Positions 1 through 6,552 of a DNA stretch of 15,911 nt are shown piece by piece. The stretch is from positions 1 through 15,911 of the forward strand of contig JAGHSS010000099.1 in assembly GCA_018065745.1 (NCBI GenBank), given 5' to 3'. The position numbers were made by a program, and so were the translations under genes. A model generated the notes under the pieces. It worked only from the letters and a program-made list of their open reading frames with translations, was not told where the DNA came from and made no database searches. How positions within the stretch are numbered: position 1 is the stretch's first letter; every line of letters starts with the position of its first letter. Origin of the DNA: Candidatus Neoflavobacterium equi. Lineage in GTDB: Bacteria; Bacteroidota; Bacteroidia; Flavobacteriales; Flavobacteriaceae.

Positions 1-14
1 TTAAACAAATAGCT

Positions 15-479
15 ATGAAATTGACACCATCAAACTTAAATAAATACACGATGTATAAATTGCCGTCTGCCTATTTTTCTGGCGTGCGCGTTAAAGACCT
101 GCAAACCAAGTCCTGTGAAGTGACGGTGGGATTGAATTGGTTTAACAAAAATCCATTTAAGTCCATGTATTTTGCAGTACAGGCCATGGCGGCAGAATTG
201 TCCACTGGTGCTTTATTGATGTATCAAATTCAAAAATTGGACAAGGACATCTCCATGTTGGTGGCTCAGAACAATTCAACCTACACTAAAAAGGCGGTTG
301 GGAAAATCACGTTTACCTGTGTGGATGGCTTTGCGATTGAAGAAGCGGTGGCCAAAGCAGCTTTTTCTGGAGAAGGGGAAACCATTTGGGTGAAATCCAT
401 TGGGGTGGATGAAAAAGGGGATCAGGTATCTGAATTCAACTTTTTGTGGACTTTGAAATTAAAAACTAAAAAGAAATAA
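15..479 (+). CDS. DUF4442 hotdog-fold (thioesterase-like) protein
   Basis: This 154-residue protein resembles the DUF4442 family, a hotdog-fold group related to acyl-CoA thioesterases. The family-like core is the stretch around residues 43-66 (FNKNPFKSMYFAVQ, then AAELSTGAL), which matches the recalled pattern of an Asn-Pro-Phe turn followed by the long hotdog helix with a conserved Glu (E61). There is no signal peptide or membrane segment, so a cytoplasmic location is likely. The substrate cannot be read from sequence. No in-frame stop lies between the window edge and the ATG, so an earlier start outside the window is not excluded; MKLT is nevertheless a plausible start. The stop is 2 nt from the start of the next gene, which implies co-transcription and probably translational coupling with the epimerase. 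The family call is fairly secure; the enzymatic role is inferred. Confidence 0.72.
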   Translation: MKLTPSNLNKYTMYKLPSAYFSGVRVKDLQTKSCEVTVGLNWFNKNPFKSMYFAVQAMAAELSTGALLMYQIQKLDKDISMLVAQNNSTYTKKAVGKITFTCVDGFAIEEAVAKAAFSGEGETIWVKSIGVDEKGDQVSEFNFLWTLKLKTKKK

Positions 480-481
480 AG

Positions 482-1393
482 ATGAAAGTATTGGTAACTG
501 GTGCCACAGGTTTCTTGGGAAAGCTGTTAGTCGCACAACTATTGGCTCAAGGAGATGAAGTGCACTATGTAACTACCAATGCGTCAAAGATAAAAAATGC
601 AAAGGGCGTTTGGGGTTTTGTGTGGGATCCTGCTGCGGGAAGCATAGAACCCAAGGCGCTGGAAGGTGTGGACGTGATTTACCACCTGGCGGGAGCGACG
701 GTTTCCAAAAGGTGGACGCCAACCTATAAAGAGGAGATTTTGGATTCCAGAATCCAATCTGCCGCAACCTTGTATCTGGCGTTGCAAAAAGGGAACCACC
801 AGGTCAAGCAGTTCATTTCTGCCTCTGCTGTTGGTGGGTATGTGAGCAGTGAAACCGCTCAGTACACAGAGGCTGATATGAAACACAACCCGTCTTTTTT
901 GGGACAGGTGGTGGAGGCTTGGGAAACAGCCGCAGATCAGTTTGAACAACTTGGGATTGGAGTGACTAAAATCAGGATCGGGTTGGTACTTTCTGAGCTT
1001 GGTGGTGCGCTGCCGGTCATGATGAAGCCCATATCTCTTGGTGCTGGTGCAGTTTTTGGCACTGGAAAACAATATTATTCTTGGATCCACGTGGAAGACC
1101 TGATCGGGTTGTTTTGTTTTGTGAAGAACAAAAGACTGTTGGGAGCCTTCAACGGGGTGGGAGACCGTCCAGAAACCTGCCGTGATTTCACGGTGGTGTT
1201 GGCAAAAAAAATGCATCGTCCGCTGTGGTTGCCTGCGGTTCCGGGATGGGTGTTGAAAACGGTTTTGGGAGAGATGGCTGCCGTGGTTTTGGAAAGTCAA
1301 AACGTGAGCAATGACAAGATAAAGCAAGCGGGGTTTGGGTTCAAATACCAAACGCTGGAAGCTGCTTTGGAGGCTATTCTGTCCAAAGAATAA
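482..1393 (+). CDS. TIGR01777 family NAD(P)-binding epimerase (YfcH/SDR39U1-like)
   Basis: This 303-residue extended-SDR protein is of the length expected for TIGR01777 (YfcH, SDR39U1). The N-terminal Rossmann motif is GATGFLG at residues 7-13. Family landmarks follow: WDP at 48-50, HLAGATV near 68-74 with RWT at 77-79, a YK...IL.SRI segment at 82-91, SASAVGGY at 113-120 and SWIHVEDL at 200-207. The C-terminal part (about 247-297, LWLPAVPGWVLK onward) resembles DUF1731. Members are predicted NAD(P)-dependent epimerases or dehydrogenases of unknown physiological substrate and are cytoplasmic. The gene follows the DUF4442 gene after 2 nt and is followed by a strong terminator, so the two form a short operon. 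No key motif is missing. The family assignment is firm; the reaction is unknown. Confidence 0.88.
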   Translation: MKVLVTGATGFLGKLLVAQLLAQGDEVHYVTTNASKIKNAKGVWGFVWDPAAGSIEPKALEGVDVIYHLAGATVSKRWTPTYKEEILDSRIQSAATLYLALQKGNHQVKQFISASAVGGYVSSETAQYTEADMKHNPSFLGQVVEAWETAADQFEQLGIGVTKIRIGLVLSELGGALPVMMKPISLGAGAVFGTGKQYYSWIHVEDLIGLFCFVKNKRLLGAFNGVGDRPETCRDFTVVLAKKMHRPLWLPAVPGWVLKTVLGEMAAVVLESQNVSNDKIKQAGFGFKYQTLEAALEAILSKE

Positions 1394-1435
1394 GCATAGG
1401 AAAACGGGCCTTAATTGGGGTACTATATAAAAGAA

Positions 1436-1466
1436 GGGGCACTTATTGGATAAGTGCCCCTTTTTT
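1436..1466 (+). terminator. Rho-independent terminator of the DUF4442-epimerase unit
   Basis: A perfect 10-bp stem (GGGGCACTTA at 1436-1445, TAAGTGCCCC at 1451-1460) encloses a 5-nt loop and is followed by six T residues (1461-1466). It lies 43 nt after the epimerase stop. Its upstream flank is only moderately A-rich, so it should work mainly on the plus strand. Confidence 0.92.
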
Positions 1467-1501
1467 ATGGTGTTTGTGATTTTTAAAAATACTACTTTTT
1501 T

Positions 1502-1616
1502 GGGAGGTCCTGCGTTAGGGATGGTAGCGGCATCCTTTTTAAAAATGCGGAGGTTTACCGATGCGTTTTTGAAAAGATACAGCGGACAGCCCGGCCCGGA
1601 GGGAAACGCCCAAAAA
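1502..1616 (-). ncRNA. Conserved structured intergenic element, copy A
   Basis: Read on the minus strand, this stretch aligns block by block with 14820-14939. Shared blocks are TTTTTGGGCGT followed by CCC, then CGCT followed by ATCTTT, then AAAGGAT, and finally ATCCCT-N-ACGC-N-GG. Two pairings are shared: a closing stem (minus-strand GCGTT from + 1605-1609 with AACGC from + 1512-1516) and an internal stem (ATC-TTTT from + 1572-1578 with AAAA-G-GAT from + 1532-1539) with a single bulged G. The blocks resemble sequences I recall from flavobacterial intergenic regions, but I could not check this. It begins 7 nt after the yceI stop, so it would sit in the yceI 3' untranslated region. Whether it acts as RNA, as a DNA repeat or as a terminator-like element is not determined. 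The boundaries are approximate. Confidence 0.6.
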
Positions 1617-1622
1617 GAGCAA

Positions 1623-2288
1623 CTATTTTTTAGCAACCACTTTTACTTGCAATTTGATGTCATCAGAAATCACTTTGTCTGCAGCCAAGTCTGTGAATTT
1701 AGATCCTGAACCGTAGTTGATGTTAAAATCTGTTCTGTTGATAGCAAAAGCTTCTGATTCAATGGTTACATCATTGTCTGTAACTTTGATCACCGCTGGG
1801 AATTTCACACTTTTCGTGATGTCTTTCAACGTTAAATTACCTGTAATGAAGGTTTTTCCACCCTCATCAGCGATAGAAGAGATTTCAAATTTTCCTTCTG
1901 GGAATTTAGTGGTGTTGAAAAAGTGGTCAGCAGACTCGTCTTGAGCCAATCCTTTTAAGTGTCCTTCAAGCTTCGCTTTGTCGTCCCCAGACAAGTCAGT
2001 CACGTTGATTGACTGCACGTCGATGATGAAAGAACCGCCTTGAACCACACCGTCTTTAACAGATAATTCTCCGCTTTTCAACTTCAAATCTCCTTTGTGC
2101 TCACCGCCAACTTTTGAACCAATCCAATCAATTTTAGAGTCGTTTGCATCCACTACAAAACGCGCTGCGTCTGTTGTAGCGTCTTCAATTTTCACTGCAT
2201 CTCCTGCTTTAGATTTGTCATTGTTACAACTTACAGCTCCAAAAGCCAATGTTGCTACTACACATAAACTTAAAATGTTCTTTTTCAT
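1623..2288 (-). CDS. YceI family lipoprotein
   Basis: This 221-residue protein belongs to the YceI family, lipocalin-like beta-barrels that bind long isoprenoid or other lipophilic molecules in the cell envelope. A lipoprotein signal peptide is visible: KK, a hydrophobic stretch at about 5-18, and lipobox AVSC with the acylated Cys at residue 21. The mature part starts with a polar, Asp/Lys-rich linker. The YceI core runs from about residue 45 to the end, with DSKIDWIGSKVGGEHKG, GSFIIDVQSI, a GHLKG...F.....P.GKFEISSI segment, and GNLTLKDITKSVKFPA near 150-165. It ends VVAKK and has the normal family length. It is monocistronic, convergent with the epimerase gene and divergent from grpE. A 48-nt inverted repeat lies in its upstream region (2318-2365). 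The ligand is unknown. Confidence 0.92.
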   Translation of the reverse strand: MKKNILSLCVVATLAFGAVSCNNDKSKAGDAVKIEDATTDAARFVVDANDSKIDWIGSKVGGEHKGDLKLKSGELSVKDGVVQGGSFIIDVQSINVTDLSGDDKAKLEGHLKGLAQDESADHFFNTTKFPEGKFEISSIADEGGKTFITGNLTLKDITKSVKFPAVIKVTDNDVTIESEAFAINRTDFNINYGSGSKFTDLAADKVISDDIKLQVKVVAKK

Positions 2289-2317
2289 AGTTTTGGTTTT
2301 ATTTGTTATACAATATT

Positions 2318-2365
2318 AGGTGTTTTCCAAAGTAGTACAACTTAATGTAGATTAAGAAAACACCT
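2318..2365. promoter_or_regulatory. 48-nt nested inverted repeat upstream of yceI
   Basis: The outer arms are AGGTGTTTTC (2318-2327) and GAAAACACCT (2356-2365), a perfect 10-bp inverted repeat. Inside, CTTAAT (2341-2346) and ATTAAG (2351-2356) form a second stem around GTAG; the two right arms share G2356. The element starts 30 bp from the yceI start, in the yceI-grpE divergent region (2289-2490). It could be a 5' leader hairpin of the yceI transcript or a repressor operator. I could not place a convincing TAnnTTTG box with a properly spaced TTG for either gene. Confidence 0.45.
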
Positions 2366-2410
2366 CTTATAACGAAAGATAGCAAAAAAAAGTATACACA
2401 TTAAAAATAT

Positions 2411-2421
2411 GACAAATTGTC
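2411..2421. promoter_or_regulatory. Candidate operator upstream of grpE
   Basis: GACAAATTGTC is an 11-bp inverted repeat (GACAA and TTGTC around a central A), about 70 bp before the grpE start. Chaperone operons are commonly controlled by heat-shock elements, so an operator role is possible, but the half-sites are short and AT-rich and this is the only copy found. It is also close enough to serve yceI on the other strand. Confidence 0.2.
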
Positions 2422-2490
2422 TGTTTGTATAACAATGGCAATGCTTTTGCTATAGAATTGGAATAATACGAATTTTTTAAAATACAACAT

Positions 2491-3039
2491 ATGAGTCAGG
2501 ATAGTCAAGAAAACCTTATCAACGAAGAATTACAAAACGATAATGTTTTAGAAAATAACGAGGTTTCTCCAGAAGTTGAAGCGGTAGAATTAAGCGTTGA
2601 GGAGAAATTAAGCGAAGAATTGGCTTCAGAAAAAGATCGTTTTTTGCGCTTATTTGCTGAATTTGAAAACTATAAAAAACGTACATCAAAAGAGCGTGTT
2701 GAATTGTTCAAAACCGCGAACCAAGAAGTGCTATTAGCGATGCTACCTGTGGTGGACGACTTTGATAGAGCTTTGGTTGAGATTGGAAAATCTGGCGATG
2801 AGAACTTGGTTCAAGGGGTAAACTTGATCTATGAAAAATTGAAAAATGTATTGTCAAGCAAAGGATTGGAAGAGGTTGCACTTCAAGCAGGTGACGTTTT
2901 CAATGCTGATTATGCTGAGGCAATTACACAATTTCCTGCAGGAGATGATTTGAAAGGAAAAATTGTGGAGGTTTTGGAAAAAGGATACAAATTGGGTGAA
3001 AAAATTATTCGGTTTCCTAAAGTGGTCATCGGACAATAA
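2491..3039 (+). CDS. grpE: GrpE, nucleotide exchange factor for DnaK
   Basis: The 182-residue product is GrpE, the cytoplasmic co-chaperone that releases ADP from DnaK. Residues 1-40 are an acidic, disordered leader rich in Glu, Asn and Val. The long dimerising helix follows (about 41-95), including the family signature FLRLFAEFENYKKRTSKER, and then VLLAMLPVVDDFDRAL. The C-terminal beta domain contains the hallmark run ending VLEKGYKLGEKIIRF and VVIG just before the stop. The length is typical for Bacteroidota. The dnaJ start is 24 nt downstream on the same strand, with no terminator between, so the pair is one operon, the usual arrangement in this phylum. dnaK is not in the window. The start is the only one that keeps the acidic leader, and no Shine-Dalgarno sequence is evident. 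Confidence 0.97.
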   Translation: MSQDSQENLINEELQNDNVLENNEVSPEVEAVELSVEEKLSEELASEKDRFLRLFAEFENYKKRTSKERVELFKTANQEVLLAMLPVVDDFDRALVEIGKSGDENLVQGVNLIYEKLKNVLSSKGLEEVALQAGDVFNADYAEAITQFPAGDDLKGKIVEVLEKGYKLGEKIIRFPKVVIGQ

Positions 3040-3063
3040 GAACCTAAATTAAGAGATATAAAA

Positions 3064-4185
3064 ATGAAAAAAGATTTTTACGAAATTCTAGGTGTAGATA
3101 AAAGCGCAACGGCTGATCAAATTAAGAAAGCCTACTGTAAAAAAGCTGTGGAATTTCACCCAGACAAAAATCCAGGTGACAAAGCGGCAGAAGAAAAGTT
3201 CAAAGAGGCAGCTGAAGCTTATGAAGTTTTAGGTGATGCTGACAAAAAGGCAAAATACGACCAATATGGACATGCAGCATTTGATGGTGCTGGTGGTTTT
3301 GGTGGTGGTGCTGGTGGTATGAATATGGATGACATTTTCAGCCAGTTTGGTGATATCTTTGGCGGCGGCGGTTTTGGCGGCTTTGGCGGTGGCGGTTTTG
3401 GCGGTGGTCAAAGACGTGTGAAAGGATCTAACCTGCGCATCAAAGTGCGTCTGACGTTGGAAGACATTGCTCATGGTGTAGAGAAAAAAGTAAAAGTAAA
3501 ACGCAAGGTGCAAGCGGCTGGTGTGACTTACAACACCTGTTCTACTTGTAACGGTTCTGGTCAGGTAACGCGCATCCAAAATACTATTTTGGGACGTATG
3601 CAAACGGCTGCTCCATGTCCTACTTGTGGTGGTGCTGGTCAATCCATAGCTTCAAAACCAAACAATGCAGATGCGCAAGGTATGGTTACTGAAGAGGAAA
3701 CCGTATCAATCAAAATTCCTGCGGGAGTTACCAATGACATGCAACTTAAGGTTTCTGGAAAAGGTAATGAAGCGCCTGGAAAAAACAGTGTAGCGGGAGA
3801 TTTATTGGTGGTCATTGAAGAAATTGAACACGAATACCTGAAACGCGAAGGAGAGAACTTACACTATGATTTGTATATCTCTTTTGCAGAAGCTGCCCTT
3901 GGAGCATCTAAAGAAATTGACACAGTGAACGGTAAATTCCGTATCAAAATTGAACCAGGTGTACAAGCAGGTAAAATTTTGAGAATGAAAGGAAAAGGAA
4001 TTCCAAGCTTGAACAGCTATGGTTCTGGTGACCTTTTGATTCACGTGAATGTTTGGACGCCTAAAACCTTGAACAAAGAACAAAAACAATTCTTTGAAAG
4101 TATGTTGGAAGACGACAATTTTGCACCGCACCCAACAAAAGCTGACAAATCCTTTTTTGACAAAGTGAAAGAGATGTTCTCTTAA
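3064..4185 (+). CDS. dnaJ: DnaJ (Hsp40) co-chaperone with a reduced zinc region
   Basis: The 373-residue product is DnaJ, which delivers substrates to DnaK and stimulates its ATPase. The J domain (about 4-70) has the catalytic HPD at 32-34. The Gly/Phe-rich linker (about 75-117) includes DDIF at 89-92 and GDIFG at 96-100, and its DNA is a low-complexity run of GGT/GGC codons (about 3290-3414). The zinc region is unusual. Of the four CxxCxGxG repeats of classical DnaJ, only two can be seen: C159/C162 (CSTCNGSG) and C185/C188 (CPTCGGAG). The positions expected for the first and fourth carry no Cys ([13 protein letters not shown] before, [10 protein letters not shown] after). Zinc site II is therefore kept and site I is lost cleanly. 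The C-terminal substrate-binding domains are complete ([21 protein letters not shown]). It follows grpE after 24 nt. Confidence 0.96.
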   Translation: MKKDFYEILGVDKSATADQIKKAYCKKAVEFHPDKNPGDKAAEEKFKEAAEAYEVLGDADKKAKYDQYGHAAFDGAGGFGGGAGGMNMDDIFSQFGDIFGGGGFGGFGGGGFGGGQRRVKGSNLRIKVRLTLEDIAHGVEKKVKVKRKVQAAGVTYNTCSTCNGSGQVTRIQNTILGRMQTAAPCPTCGGAGQSIASKPNNADAQGMVTEEETVSIKIPAGVTNDMQLKVSGKGNEAPGKNSVAGDLLVVIEEIEHEYLKREGENLHYDLYISFAEAALGASKEIDTVNGKFRIKIEPGVQAGKILRMKGKGIPSLNSYGSGDLLIHVNVWTPKTLNKEQKQFFESMLEDDNFAPHPTKADKSFFDKVKEMFS

Positions 4186-4210
4186 AGAACACGTCTTTTT
4201 TAAATATATA

Positions 4211-4242
4211 AAAAACCTAATTCGGAAGAGTTAGGTTTTTTT
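4211..4242 (+). terminator. Rho-independent terminator of grpE-dnaJ
   Basis: AAAAACCTAA (4211-4220) pairs with TTAGGTTTTT (4231-4240) around a 10-nt loop, and the T-tract runs to 4242. It begins 25 nt after the dnaJ stop and separates the chaperone operon from the exporter operon. The A-rich left flank would also allow weak function on the minus strand. Confidence 0.85.
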
Positions 4243-4243
4243 G

Positions 4244-4251
4244 TAACTTTA
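4244..4251 (+). promoter_or_regulatory. Weak candidate -7 box for the exporter operon
   Basis: TAACTTTA differs by one base from the Bacteroidota -7 consensus TAnnTTTG and lies 47 nt before the first gene of the operon, directly after the dnaJ terminator. No TTG is found at the expected -33 distance, so the call is tentative. Confidence 0.2.
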
Positions 4252-4298
4252 GATGCAATTGTTAGACTTATACTACATATAAAATATAAAAAACGCGA

Positions 4299-5222
4299 AT
4301 GGATGCAATTTTAGAAGTAAAAGACGTCGTTAAAACCTATGGGGATTATACGGCCCTTAACTCAGTTTCACTCCAAATCCCAAGAGGATGCATTTTTGGA
4401 CTGTTGGGACCTAATGGAGCTGGAAAGACTTCCTTGATCAGAATCATCAACCAAATCACGCTGCCAAACAGCGGTCAGATTTTGTTGGACGGGGAAACTT
4501 TAAGCCCAAAACACGTTATTGATATTGGCTATATGCCGGAGGAACGCGGATTGTACAAAACCATGAAGGTGGGGGAACAAGCGCTTTACCTGGCACAATT
4601 GAAAGGACTTTCTAAAGAAGAGGCTAAAAAACAACTCAAATACTGGTTTGAGAAATTGCATATTGAATCTTGGTGGGATAAAAAAATCCAAGAGCTTTCT
4701 AAGGGTATGGCTCAGAAAATCCAATTTGTGGTAACGGTTTTACACCAGCCAAAATTGCTTATTCTGGACGAACCCTTTTCTGGTTTTGATCCGGTAAACG
4801 CCAATTTGATCAAGGACGAAATTTTGGAATTGAACAGAAAGGGTACCACCATCATATTTTCTACACACCGCATGGAAAGTGTGGAGGAGATGTGTGACCA
4901 CATTGCGCTGATCCACAAATCAAACAAATTGATTGAAGGCAAGGTACAGGATGTGAAAATTGCACACCGTACACACGCTTATGAAGTGGGAATTTTGTCC
5001 AGCAATGTGGAGCGTCTGATGGTGGATCTAACTCAAAAGTTTCAGGTGGGACAAACAGACTTTAAATCGTTAAACGATGAGTTGAAATTGGAAATTCAAC
5101 TGGATGGCAAAATGCCAAATGAGCTGCTCAACGTTTTGACTCAAAACGGACAGGTGACTCACTTTGTTGAAAAAGTGCCAAGCATCAATGATATCTTCAT
5201 CAAAACGGTAAGTACAAACTAA
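4299..5222 (+). CDS. ABC-2 type exporter, ATP-binding subunit (NatA-like, DUF4162)
   Basis: This 307-residue ABC ATPase powers the permease encoded next to it. Walker A is GPNGAGKTS (37-45), the signature is LSKGMAQK (133-140), Walker B is LLILDEP (153-159) with catalytic E158, and the switch His is H190 (STH). At the Q-loop the sequence is GYMPEERGLY, with Glu where many ABC proteins have Gln; I recall this as normal in the NatA/DUF4162 group. Residues from about 205 onward form the C-terminal extension typical of that group. There are no membrane segments. It is the first gene of a four-gene plus-strand run; the permease starts 25 nt later. NatA-NatB systems are reported as sodium or drug exporters, but the substrate here cannot be inferred. 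Confidence 0.93.
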   Translation: MDAILEVKDVVKTYGDYTALNSVSLQIPRGCIFGLLGPNGAGKTSLIRIINQITLPNSGQILLDGETLSPKHVIDIGYMPEERGLYKTMKVGEQALYLAQLKGLSKEEAKKQLKYWFEKLHIESWWDKKIQELSKGMAQKIQFVVTVLHQPKLLILDEPFSGFDPVNANLIKDEILELNRKGTTIIFSTHRMESVEEMCDHIALIHKSNKLIEGKVQDVKIAHRTHAYEVGILSSNVERLMVDLTQKFQVGQTDFKSLNDELKLEIQLDGKMPNELLNVLTQNGQVTHFVEKVPSINDIFIKTVSTN

Positions 5223-5247
5223 TCCACGGGAACTAAAAAGTTATATT

Positions 5248-6543
5248 ATGAACATGTTGAGTTTAATCATAAAAAGAGAATTTTTGACCAAGGTGCGCAA
5301 TAAATCATTTATTGTCATGACCTTGTTGGGACCTATTTTGATTTTGGGTATGTCCCTTTTGATCGGATTCTTATCTAATATGAATGCCGGTGAGGTAAAA
5401 CACATCGGGATTCACGATGCCTCTTCCATCTTTGTGTCTAAATTTGAAAGTAACAAAGAGGTTAAATACATCAATTTGAGCGCCATGCCTTTGGAACAAG
5501 CCAAGGACACGGCTACTAAAACAATGAAAGCCCTGCTGTACATTCCAAAAGTTGCAGATTTGAACGACTTGAATGAAAAGCTGGAATACATCTCTGATGA
5601 CAGTCCAAGCATGGAAACCATTATGGAGGTTGAAAACGTGATCAACACGGAAATCACCCACCAAAATTTGGAGAAAATGGGCTTGAACGTTGCAGATATT
5701 GACAAAGCAAAGGGAAATGCTTCTTTGAAGCTGTCCAAGTTTAGTGGAGAAGATTCTCTGAAGGGAATCAACGAAATTAAAATCGCTATCGGTTCAGTAT
5801 TTGGGTATTTGATCATGATGTTCATCATCATATACGGAAACTTTGTGATGCGTTCTGTCATTGAAGAAAAGACCAGCCGCATCATTGAAATCATCATCTC
5901 TTCTGTAAAACCATACCAATTGATGATGGGGAAAATCATCGGGAACTCTTTGGCGGGAATCTTGCAATTCTTCATTTGGGGAATTTGTGGTGCCATCCTG
6001 TTCTTTGGGGTCAACTACTTCTTTGGTGTACAGCCAAATAGTGTGGATCCTGAAATGATTCAAACCGCACAGAATGAATTTGGTTCTCAAATATCATTAT
6101 ACCTTACTGAAATTTTAAAATTCCCATTGGCAACGTTGTTGATCTCTTTTGTGATTTACTTCATTGGGGGATACTTCTTATACAGTTCAATGTATGCTGC
6201 TATTGGAGCTGCTGTGGACAGTGAAACTGATTCTCAACAATTCTTGATGCCCATCATCATGCCGTTGATGCTTGGGGTTTATGTAGGATTTTTCACAGTA
6301 ATCAATGATCCTCACGGAACTGTTGCTACTGTTTTTTCATTTATTCCATTTACTTCTCCAATTGTCATGTTGATGCGTATTCCTTTTGGTGTACCTTTGT
6401 GGCAAATTGTTCTTTCCATGGCTTTGCTTATGGGCACGTTCTTTTTGGTGGTTTGGTTTGCCTCAAAAATTTACAGAATCGGGGTGTTGTCTTATGGTAA
6501 GAAACCAACGTGGAAAGAGTTGTACAAATGGTTAAAATATTAA
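5248..6543 (+). CDS. ABC-2 type exporter, permease subunit (NatB-like)
   Basis: This 431-residue membrane protein is the partner of the upstream ATPase. Its topology fits ABC-2 permeases of the NatB kind: a first membrane helix at about 21-43 after the amphipathic IIKREFLTKVRNKS, then a large soluble domain (about 45-175), then a cluster of about five or six helices (around 179-200, 231-258, 292-319, 332-353, 361-378 and 384-408). The conserved cytoplasmic coupling segment EEKTSRIIEIIISSVKPYQ (206-224) is present and intact, followed by LMMGKIIGNSLAG. The length is normal. The response-regulator gene begins only 9 nt after the stop, so the transporter and regulator are almost certainly transcribed together. 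Confidence 0.92.
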   Translation: MNMLSLIIKREFLTKVRNKSFIVMTLLGPILILGMSLLIGFLSNMNAGEVKHIGIHDASSIFVSKFESNKEVKYINLSAMPLEQAKDTATKTMKALLYIPKVADLNDLNEKLEYISDDSPSMETIMEVENVINTEITHQNLEKMGLNVADIDKAKGNASLKLSKFSGEDSLKGINEIKIAIGSVFGYLIMMFIIIYGNFVMRSVIEEKTSRIIEIIISSVKPYQLMMGKIIGNSLAGILQFFIWGICGAILFFGVNYFFGVQPNSVDPEMIQTAQNEFGSQISLYLTEILKFPLATLLISFVIYFIGGYFLYSSMYAAIGAAVDSETDSQQFLMPIIMPLMLGVYVGFFTVINDPHGTVATVFSFIPFTSPIVMLMRIPFGVPLWQIVLSMALLMGTFFLVVWFASKIYRIGVLSYGKKPTWKELYKWLKY

Positions 6544-6552
6544 AACATACAC

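Noticed and set aside
584..1636. 350-codon minus-strand open frame opposite the epimerase gene
   Set aside because: It overlaps the well-supported epimerase frame and copy A, its product is rich in His, Ser, Arg and Phe with no recognisable motif, and the opposite strand has all the expected family motifs. It is a shadow frame.
1446..1709. 87-codon plus-strand open frame over the terminator and copy A
   Set aside because: It starts within the terminator hairpin, runs through the structured element and ends inside yceI on the other strand. The conserved blocks fit paired RNA or DNA better than codons.
5951..5966. TGGCGGGAATCTTGCA, a match to the sigma-54 -24/-12 promoter pattern with correct spacing
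   Set aside because: It lies in the middle of the permease coding sequence, where it encodes LAGILQ and flanking residues, about 590 bp before the response-regulator gene. One such match in a window of this size is plausible by chance; an internal promoter would need 5' end mapping.
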